From contig JAGFXI010000164.1 of assembly GCA_017861095.1 (NCBI GenBank), forward strand, positions 1 to 5,358: a stretch of 5,358 nucleotides of DNA, in the 5' to 3' direction. The DNA comes from Deltaproteobacteria bacterium (GTDB taxonomy: Bacteria > Desulfobacterota > Syntrophobacteria > BM002). The notes under the pieces are model-generated. The model saw only the letters and a program-made list of their open reading frames with translations, was not told where the DNA came from and searched no databases. Below, one piece after another: positions 1 to 4,533 of the stretch. A program made the translations under genes and the position numbers. The stretch's first letter is position 1, and every line of letters begins with the position of its first letter.

Positions 1-7
1 CTCAAAC

Positions 8-21
8 GGGCCGACAGGCCC
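8..21 (-). terminator. possible weak terminator hairpin after amrS
   Basis: GGGCC (8-12), a four-base loop GACA, and GGCCC (17-21) make a perfect 5-bp GC stem. Read on the minus strand it is followed by GTTTGAG, so only three consecutive T. It sits about 70 bp beyond the amrS stop. The short T tract and the window edge make an intrinsic terminator possible but weakly supported. It could also be a chance hairpin between two genes of one operon. Confidence 0.25.
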
Positions 22-22
22 T

Positions 23-43
23 CTGCCTACTGCCTCCTGCCCG
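23..43. repeat. three tandem degenerate heptamers
   Basis: Three consecutive 7-bp units are visible: CTGCCTA (23-29), CTGCCTC (30-36) and CTGCCCG (37-43). On the minus strand they read as a GGCAG-rich run. They lie outside any supported gene. Such short intergenic heptamers usually arise by replication slippage, and no function is implied. Confidence 0.45.
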
Positions 44-90
44 CCGGGATCTACTCTGTGCTCCATGCCCTATGATGCCCTCCGCGCTTG

Positions 91-1101
91 CTACATCTCC
101 ACCCCTGCAACCGCCGCCTGGCAGTCGGGGCAGCGGCCGTTCTTGATGCCGTAATGGCCGATGGAGAAGCCGTACCGGTCGACAAGAAGCTTGCCGCAGT
201 TGTGGCAGAAGGTGTTCTCGCCCTGGTCACCGGGAATGTTTCCGGTGTAGACGTAGTGGAGCCCGGCCTGGAGGCCGATCTCCCGGGCCCGTCGGAGCGT
301 GGCCACCGGCGTGTGGGAAACGGTGGTGAGACGGTAGGTTGGGTGAAACCGGCTCACATGCCAGGGAGTCTCGGGCCCGAGCTCCACGATGAACCTGGCG
401 AGGTCCCGGAGTTCCTCGTTGCTGTCGTTCAGCCCGGGAATTATGAGGGTGGTGATCTCCACCCAGATCCCGAGGGCCTTCATCTTCCTAAGGGACTCGA
501 GCACGGGCTCCAGCCTAGCCCCGCACTGCTCTTTGTAAAACGTATCGGTGAAGGCCTTGAGGTCCACGTTGGCCGCGTCCAGCAAGGGATGGATGGTCTC
601 TAGGGCCTCGGGCGTCATGTAGCCGTTGCTGACGAAGATATTCCTTAACCCCGCCGACCGGGCGAGGCGGGCCGTCTCGAAGGCGTACTCGAAGAAAATC
701 GTGGGCTCCGTGTAGGTGTAGGAGATGGAGCGGCAGCCGCTCTTTCGAGCAGTCTCCACGACCTGCTCGGGCGGGAATTCCCCGCCGATGATGCGGGTCA
801 GATCGCGGGGCATTTGGGAGATGTCGGCATTCTGGCAGAATAGGCAGCGGAAGTTACAGCCCACCGTGGCAATGGAGTAGCTTCGACTCCCGGGCTGAAA
901 GTGAAAGAGGGGCTTCTTCTCCACCGGGTCCACGTTCCGGGCTACGGCCCGGGCGTATACCAGCGTCTGGAGCCGGCCGCCCTGATTCTCGCGGACGCCG
1001 CAGATTCCCCGCTTGCCTTCCTTGATGAGGCATCGGTGGGCGCAGAGGCGACACTGGACCTTGCCCTCCTCGAGGCTCTCGTAGAGCATTGCCTCTCTCA
1101 C
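91..1101 (-). CDS. amrS: AmmeMemoRadiSam system radical SAM enzyme AmrS
   Basis: This is a radical SAM protein of the pyruvate-formate-lyase-activase-like group (COG1180), subtype AmrS, which is named for its usual company with Memo-like and AMMECR1-like proteins. Its substrate is unknown. Numbering is from the upstream GTG at 1125. The CX3CX2C motif that binds the SAM-cleaving [4Fe-4S] cluster is CNFRCLFCQN (Cys90, 94, 97). An N-terminal CX2CX3CX9C set (Cys25, 28, 32, 42) precedes it. Two C-terminal CXXC pairs (Cys307/310 and 332/335) look like a zinc ribbon. All three blocks are typical of the subtype. Two GTG starts are possible. GTG 1125 has GGAGGAG 11 nt upstream. GTG 1101 has AGGAG at the better spacing of 7 nt and gives a protein beginning VREAMLYE, close to the family's usual start, so I prefer 1101 (336 aa). 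It is the last minus-strand gene in the window, about 83 bp after the methyltransferase. No AMMECR1 or Memo gene is present here. Confidence 0.9.
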   Translation of the reverse strand: MREAMLYESLEEGKVQCRLCAHRCLIKEGKRGICGVRENQGGRLQTLVYARAVARNVDPVEKKPLFHFQPGSRSYSIATVGCNFRCLFCQNADISQMPRDLTRIIGGEFPPEQVVETARKSGCRSISYTYTEPTIFFEYAFETARLARSAGLRNIFVSNGYMTPEALETIHPLLDAANVDLKAFTDTFYKEQCGARLEPVLESLRKMKALGIWVEITTLIIPGLNDSNEELRDLARFIVELGPETPWHVSRFHPTYRLTTVSHTPVATLRRAREIGLQAGLHYVYTGNIPGDQGENTFCHNCGKLLVDRYGFSIGHYGIKNGRCPDCQAAVAGVEM

Positions 1102-1184
1102 GGCATCACTCCTCTCAGTAGGCACCGCCGAACTGTCTCCTCCGTCTGATATCGCGGGGCCTTACCTGGTCGGCGGAGCTTCCC

Positions 1185-2000
1185 TTACCCCGTCAGCGCC
1201 CGCGGCGGCTGGTTCTCGTCCCAAGTCGGCGGCAGGAAGAATGCCTTGAGTGTTCCCTGAGGTATCTGGCCGTGTGGCTGCCCGAGGGGCACCGTCAGCG
1301 GCTCCTTGCAGGCGATCATGCGGTAGCACATATCCACGCTCATCACGATCAGCCGACCGCAGGGGTTGTACTGGAAAAAGGCCTGACCCTCCAACGACCG
1401 AGTCACCTGCATGAAGGGGCGCGGGAAAAAGGGCACGGTGCCCCAGCGAATCGGGTTCGGCCCGATGATCTTCTGGACTATTTCCTTGAGCTCCCAGACG
1501 CTGAAGAAGCGAGCGTGCCGATAGAAGGTATCTCCGAGCCATCCCCTCAGGCGCCGATGGAGACTCATAAGGGCGTAACGGTTGAGTACCCCGAGGACCA
1601 GGCGGCGCCGGGTTACCCGGATGGCCTCTACCAGGGCGTCCTCGGGTTTATCGAGGAACTCCAGGGTGTTGATCATTATGGAGAGGTCGAATTCATTGTC
1701 CGCAAAGGGCAGGTGCTCGGCCCAGCCGTGGGTCAGCTCCACGCCAGGATGGAGTCGCCGGCGCGCCTGCTCCAGCATGGCGGCACTGGGGTCAAGGCCG
1801 GTGAGAAGAAGGCCGATGCCCTGAAACGAGGAGAGGTGAAGACCGGTGCCGCAGCCGATATCGAGGAGCCGCTCCCCGGGACGAGGCTCGAGGAGGCGGT
1901 GGATGAGAGAGCGCTCCAGGCTCAGGGTCTCTTTTCCCCACCGCCCCTGATACCAATCCTCATAGTGCTCGGCACTGCGACGATCGAAGAGAAACCCCAC
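1185..2000 (-). CDS. class I SAM-dependent methyltransferase, substrate unknown
   Basis: A 271-residue protein with a Rossmann-type methyltransferase fold of the UbiE/Methyltransf_11 kind. SAM-binding motif I is LLDIGCGTG (residues 45-53). The acidic residue that contacts the ribose is Asp70 in LTGLDPS. The motif II region is LPFADNEFDL (97-106). Residues from about 140 onward, including the aromatic FFSVWEL stretch and several prolines, form a C-terminal extension that I cannot assign. The start is GTG at 2000, with GAGG overlapping the ilvD stop codon about 7 nt upstream. The ilvD stop and this start are 9 bp apart, which suggests translational coupling. I see no signal peptide or membrane segment, so it is probably cytoplasmic. 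The acceptor could be a small molecule, lipid or protein; the sequence does not decide. Confidence 0.85.
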   Translation of the reverse strand: MGFLFDRRSAEHYEDWYQGRWGKETLSLERSLIHRLLEPRPGERLLDIGCGTGLHLSSFQGIGLLLTGLDPSAAMLEQARRRLHPGVELTHGWAEHLPFADNEFDLSIMINTLEFLDKPEDALVEAIRVTRRRLVLGVLNRYALMSLHRRLRGWLGDTFYRHARFFSVWELKEIVQKIIGPNPIRWGTVPFFPRPFMQVTRSLEGQAFFQYNPCGRLIVMSVDMCYRMIACKEPLTVPLGQPHGQIPQGTLKAFFLPPTWDENQPPRALTG

Positions 2001-2009
2001 CAGGCTACC

Positions 2010-3677
2010 TCAAAACTCTTCCTTGAAAACCGCGCCTTTCGCCCCGGAGCTCACCATCTTGCTGTACCGGTAGGCATACCCTTCCTTGATCTTTGGCTCG
2101 GGGGGCCGCCAGCCCTTGCGGCGGCGTTTGATCTCGGCGGCCGGCACTTTCAGGTTCAACCGTTTGGCGGGAATGTTGATCTCGATGACATCACCTTCTT
2201 CAACGAAAGCGATCAGCCCCCCGTCCGCCGCCTCCGGCGACACGTGGCCGATGGCGGCTCCCTTGCTACCGCCGCTGAACCGACCGTCGGTGATGAGGGC
2301 AACGTCGCCTCCGAGGCCCATGCCGACGATGGCCGAGGTGGGGGTGAGCATCTCCCGCATGCCCGGGCCGCCCTTGGGTCCCTCGTAGCGGACGACTATC
2401 ACATCTCCCTTCCGGATCTGACCCCCGAGAATGGCATCGGTCGCTTCCTCCTCGGAGTCGAACACCCGCGCCCTCCCCGCGTTCACCAGCATCTCCGGGG
2501 CCACGGCGGACTGCTTCACCACCGCGCCTTCCGGGGCCAAATTACCGAAGAGGATGGCGATGCCGCCTTCGGCGTGATAAGCGCGATCAAGGGTGCGGAT
2601 CACCTCGGGATCCGCGACCTGGACACCCTTAAGGTTCTGGCCCAATGATTTCCCGGTGACGGTGAGGACCTTCGGGTGGATGAGCTTCGCCGATGCCAGC
2701 CTCGCCATGACCGCCTGCACCCCGCCCGCTGCATCCAGATCCTCGAGACGATGAGGGCCGGCGGGGCTGAGGCTGCAGAGATGCGGCACACGGGCGCTGA
2801 TCTTGTTGAAGCTCTCCAGGCTGAGATCGATCTTTGCCTCCCGGGCAATGGCAGGCACATGGAGGACGGTGTTCGTCGAGCAGCCGAGGGCCATATCCAC
2901 GGCGATGGCGTTTTCGAAGGCGTCCTGGGATGCAATCTGTCGCGGAGTAATGCCCTTGTCGATGAGCCGCATGATCTGCATTCCCGCTTCCTTGGCCAGG
3001 CGATAGCGGGCCGCAGCGACCGCCGGGATGGTGCCGTTCCCGGGGAGGCCGAGACCCAGGGCCTCGGTGAGGCAGTTCATGGAATTGGCGGTGAACATGC
3101 CGGCGCAGGAGCCGCACCCGGGGCAGGCGCAATCCTCCATCCTGGTCAGCTCCTCCTCGGCGAGCCTCCCCGCTTTGACGCCGCCCACTCCTTCGAAGAC
3201 CGTGATCAGGTCGATCACCCTCCCGCCCAGGCGCCCGGCAAGCATGGGTCCGCCGCTCACCACGATGGTCGGGATATTCAGCCGGAGGGCCGCCATGAGC
3301 ATGCCCGGGACAATCTTGTCGCAGTTCGGGATCATCACCAGTCCGTCGAAGGGGTGGGCCTTCGCCATAATCTCCACCGAGTCGGCGATAAGCTCCCGGC
3401 TGCACAGGGAATACTTCATGCCTTCGTGGTTCATGGCGATGCCGTCGCACACCCCGATGGTGCTGAATTCGATGGGCGTACCTCCCGCCAGCCGGACCCC
3501 GGCCTTGACCGCCTGGGCGATCTTGTCAAGGTGGATGTGCCCGGGAATGATCTCGTTGGCGGAGTTGGCAATCCCCACCATGGGTCGCCGGATCTCCTCG
3601 TCGGTGAGACCCATGGCCTTGAAGAGGGAGCGATGGGGTGCCTTCTCCAGTCCTTTTTTCATGGCATCACTGCGCAT
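2010..3677 (-). CDS. ilvD: dihydroxy-acid dehydratase
   Basis: IlvD removes water from 2,3-dihydroxy-isovalerate and 2,3-dihydroxy-3-methylvalerate, giving the 2-keto acids that become valine (and leucine) and isoleucine. The 555-residue length is normal for the bacterial/archaeal short form. Conserved sites by analogy with E. coli IlvD are Asp78 (metal) in GVCDGIAM; Cys119, Asp120 and Lys121 (cluster Cys, metal Asp, carboxylated Lys) in PNCDKIVPG; Cys191 (cluster) in CPGCGSCAGMFTANS; Glu442 (metal); and Ser468 (proposed base) in GRFSGGSKG. The N-terminal region reads NEIIPGH where [2Fe-2S] enzymes of plants and mycobacteria have PCN. The third cluster cysteine of that class is therefore absent, as in the oxygen-labile E. 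coli enzyme. The start ATG 3677 has GGAGGAG 5 nt upstream and yields the family's MRSD-type N terminus. A second Met at residue 6 is less likely. The gene is first in the minus-strand group. Confidence 0.97.
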   Translation of the reverse strand: MRSDAMKKGLEKAPHRSLFKAMGLTDEEIRRPMVGIANSANEIIPGHIHLDKIAQAVKAGVRLAGGTPIEFSTIGVCDGIAMNHEGMKYSLCSRELIADSVEIMAKAHPFDGLVMIPNCDKIVPGMLMAALRLNIPTIVVSGGPMLAGRLGGRVIDLITVFEGVGGVKAGRLAEEELTRMEDCACPGCGSCAGMFTANSMNCLTEALGLGLPGNGTIPAVAAARYRLAKEAGMQIMRLIDKGITPRQIASQDAFENAIAVDMALGCSTNTVLHVPAIAREAKIDLSLESFNKISARVPHLCSLSPAGPHRLEDLDAAGGVQAVMARLASAKLIHPKVLTVTGKSLGQNLKGVQVADPEVIRTLDRAYHAEGGIAILFGNLAPEGAVVKQSAVAPEMLVNAGRARVFDSEEEATDAILGGQIRKGDVIVVRYEGPKGGPGMREMLTPTSAIVGMGLGGDVALITDGRFSGGSKGAAIGHVSPEAADGGLIAFVEEGDVIEINIPAKRLNLKVPAAEIKRRRKGWRPPEPKIKEGYAYRYSKMVSSGAKGAVFKEEF

Positions 3678-3720
3678 GCTGACTCCTCCGTTGCGGTGAT
3701 AGGATCTCTCGTGACTGGGC

Positions 3721-3749
3721 AGTATACGAGGAAACAGGACTGCTTCAGT
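3721..3749 (-). promoter_or_regulatory. candidate ilvD promoter, proximal
   Basis: On the minus strand, TATACT (3726-3721) matches five of six bases of the sigma70 -10 consensus. No good -35 lies 16-18 bp upstream; the best is CTGAAG or ACTGAA at about 3743-3749. Transcription would begin near 3714 and leave a leader of about 37 nt before the ilvD ATG. A weak -35 would fit an activator-dependent promoter. Confidence 0.35.
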
Positions 3750-3758
3750 AGAGCTACT
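3747..3758. repeat. 12-bp dyad, possible operator
   Basis: AGTAG and CTACT are five-base inverted arms separated by AG. The dyad overlaps the -35 position of the proximal ilvD promoter candidate and the -10 of the distal one, a position where a bound protein could control ilvD. No bound protein can be named from the sequence. Confidence 0.3.
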
Positions 3759-3784
3759 CTAGAACAAAACCCTAGGGTCATCAA
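3756..3784 (-). promoter_or_regulatory. candidate ilvD promoter, distal
   Basis: On the minus strand, TTGATG (3784-3779) and TAGAGT (3761-3756) are separated by exactly 17 bp. Each hexamer matches four of six consensus bases. The perfect palindrome at 3769-3778 lies inside the spacer, and the dyad at 3747-3758 overlaps the -10. The site is an alternative to the proximal candidate and is no better in hexamer score. Confidence 0.3.
3769..3778. repeat. perfect 10-bp palindrome ACCCTAGGGT, possible operator
   Basis: All ten bases are self-complementary. The site lies about 20 bp from the consensus TTGACA of the merR promoter candidate and inside the spacer of the distal ilvD promoter candidate. 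MerR-type proteins bind dyads in promoter spacers, so the neighbouring regulator is one possible ligand. This is inference. Confidence 0.35.
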
Positions 3785-3799
3785 GGACAAAAGTAAACC

Positions 3800-3828
3800 T
3801 TGACAGCCCCAACTGATACGTGTAGCTT
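3800..3828 (+). promoter_or_regulatory. candidate merR promoter
   Basis: TTGACA (3800-3805) is a perfect -35 hexamer. With a 17-bp spacer the -10 would be TAGCTT (3823-3828), which matches only three of six bases. The combination of a strong -35 and a poor -10 could mean a regulated promoter or a misassigned -10. The leader would be about 40 nt. The -35 lies back to back with the distal ilvD promoter candidate. Confidence 0.4.
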
Positions 3829-3872
3829 GAAAATTAGATATATCTTTCCTCCCTGGCATTAGGACAGGCGAC

Positions 3873-4331
3873 GTGGATCAGTACAAGGCCCTGTACCCCA
3901 TCGGCATCGTGGCAGAGCTCCTCGATATCCACCCGCGCACCCTGAGGATCTACGAACGCGAGGGACTTATCAGGCCGGCCCGACGGAGCGGGAAACGCTT
4001 TTACTCCAATAACGACCTCCAGTGGCTCACATGCCTCCGCCGACTCATCCACGAAGAAGGGCTGAACATCGCCGGCATAAAGAAGCTCCTGACCCTCGCC
4101 TCCTGCTGGGAGATCCGTCACTGCCCGGAGGAGGATAGGAAGAGCTGCCCGGCCGTCCTGGATTTCCCCGTGCCTTGCTGGGAGCTGAAGCCGAGATCTT
4201 GTCAGCACAAGGGACTGGACTGCCCCAACTGCAAGGTCTACATCACCAAGAAGGAGCGCCTCATTTCCGAGAGATGCCCAGAGGCTCTCCCCGTGCCCTC
4301 TTCTCCCGGACGAGCAACACCGCACGTGTGA
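3873..4331 (+). CDS. MerR-family regulator with cysteine-rich double-CWE C terminus
   Basis: A 152-residue probable transcription factor. Residues 8-75 form a MerR winged helix: YPIGIVAELLDIHPRTLRIYE (8-28) is the DNA-reading helix-turn-helix, and GLIRPARRSGKRFYS (31-45) is the wing. The usual long dimerisation coiled coil is missing. Instead residues 78-120 carry two CWE motifs and seven cysteines (78, 84, 92, 102, 110, 117, 120), including CPNC at 117-120. A further cysteine lies at 135 and one inside the N-terminal domain at 54. Such a cluster could hold an Fe-S centre or zinc, or react with oxidants; the ligand is not shown. The last 15 residues are proline-rich and probably disordered. 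The start is GTG at 3873, the only common start codon after the in-frame stop at 3828-3830, with a weak AGGACAGG upstream. It is divergent to ilvD and on the same strand as the activase gene downstream, so either may be its target, as may its own promoter. Confidence 0.88.
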   Translation: MDQYKALYPIGIVAELLDIHPRTLRIYEREGLIRPARRSGKRFYSNNDLQWLTCLRRLIHEEGLNIAGIKKLLTLASCWEIRHCPEEDRKSCPAVLDFPVPCWELKPRSCQHKGLDCPNCKVYITKKERLISERCPEALPVPSSPGRATPHV

Positions 4332-4351
4332 AGCTGCCATACCTCGCGCCC

Positions 4352-4380
4352 TTGACTGCCCGTGTCCGGACCTCTATAAT
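4352..4380 (+). promoter_or_regulatory. near-consensus sigma70 promoter of the activase gene
   Basis: TTGACT (4352-4357), a 17-bp spacer and a perfect TATAAT (4375-4380) give eleven of twelve consensus bases. It begins 20 bp after the merR stop. Transcription would start near 4387, leaving a leader of about 147 nt. The activase gene can thus be expressed independently of merR. An 8-bp palindrome lies in the spacer. Confidence 0.75.
4364..4371. repeat. 8-bp palindrome in the promoter spacer, possible operator
   Basis: GTCCGGAC is perfectly self-complementary and lies between the -35 and -10 hexamers, the usual position of MerR-type operators. Typical MerR-activated promoters have a longer, 19-20 bp spacer. 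At 17 bp this promoter would not need DNA distortion, so binding here would more likely repress. Eight bases are few and chance is possible. Confidence 0.3.
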
Positions 4381-4387
4381 CAATCCA

Positions 4388-4533
4388 TACAATTCGTCAA
4401 GTGCTTGAATCTTCACGTCTTTACCGTGTTCGGCGGTTCACGTCGGGGAAGGATTTCTCTGAGGCCGAAACGCGCACCGGTCTCATCCGGCTGAGTGACG
4501 TTGTTGGAGAGTGAGCCTTCGACCGGAGTTGCC
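4388..4533 (+). promoter_or_regulatory. long 5' leader of the activase gene
   Basis: About 147 nt separate the predicted start of transcription from the ATG. The leader holds a dyad TCAAG-TG-CTTGA (4397-4408) just after the start site and two copies of TTCACGTC (4412-4419 and 4437-4444). It also has complementary segments near its end: CTCA/TGAG (4482-4485 with 4492-4495) and CCGGTC/GACCGG (4477-4482 with 4521-4526). The second pairing would cover the first two bases of the GGAG ribosome site (4525-4528). I match it to no known riboswitch class. Confidence 0.35.

Larger units (their letters stand above)
1..90. other. left-edge stretch without a supported gene
   Basis: This stretch lies downstream of the amrS stop codon on the minus strand. 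It contains a short GC-rich hairpin and a tandem heptamer, both listed separately. A minus-strand ATG at 66-64 opens a frame that runs off the left edge (about 22 codons, beginning MEHRVDPGG). It reads through the heptamer repeats, has only a distant GGAGG about 12 nt upstream, and matches no protein I recognise. I therefore do not call it a gene. Confidence 0.5.
3678..3872. promoter_or_regulatory. divergent ilvD / merR intergenic region
   Basis: A 195-bp region between two divergently transcribed genes, visibly richer in A and T than the genes around it. It contains candidate promoters for both directions, a perfect 10-bp palindrome (3769-3778) and an imperfect 12-bp dyad (3747-3758). I see no T-box element and no credible branched-chain leader peptide, so control of ilvD here looks like DNA-binding regulation and not attenuation. 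Confidence 0.7.

Noticed and set aside
1..66. A minus-strand frame from ATG 66 running off the left edge
   Set aside because: Only 22 codons are visible, it crosses the heptamer repeats and hairpin, and the ribosome site is poorly placed. It could be the start of a real gene, but the window does not show enough.
1272..2648. A 458-codon open frame on the plus strand
   Set aside because: It lies antisense across the methyltransferase and the 3' half of ilvD, whose motifs are unmistakable. Its translation is rich in Gly, His, Ala and Asp without any recognisable domain, as expected for a shadow frame in GC-rich DNA.
3678..3790. T-box riboswitch upstream of ilvD
   Set aside because: The conserved T-box bulge sequence and a terminator before ilvD are both absent.
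2676..3803. A 375-codon open frame on the plus strand
   Set aside because: It is antisense to ilvD, starts in mid-gene with no ribosome site evident, and has no recognisable domain.
3659..3859. A 66-codon minus-strand frame upstream of ilvD with Leu/Val-rich runs, considered as an attenuation leader peptide
   Set aside because: It has no Shine-Dalgarno sequence, its start lies 14 bp from the merR start with no room for a promoter I can see, it runs into the ilvD start, and no terminator/antiterminator hairpins follow the leucine-rich part.
3834..4340. A 168-codon minus-strand frame opposite merR
   Set aside because: It is antisense to a clear MerR winged helix and covers the merR start region, and no domain is recognised.
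4489..4500. GGCTGAG in the activase leader, resembling part of a TPP riboswitch
   Set aside because: The other invariant TPP elements (the CTGA/GAACCTGA and closing CGTAGGGA segments) are not found, and the gene has no link to thiamine.
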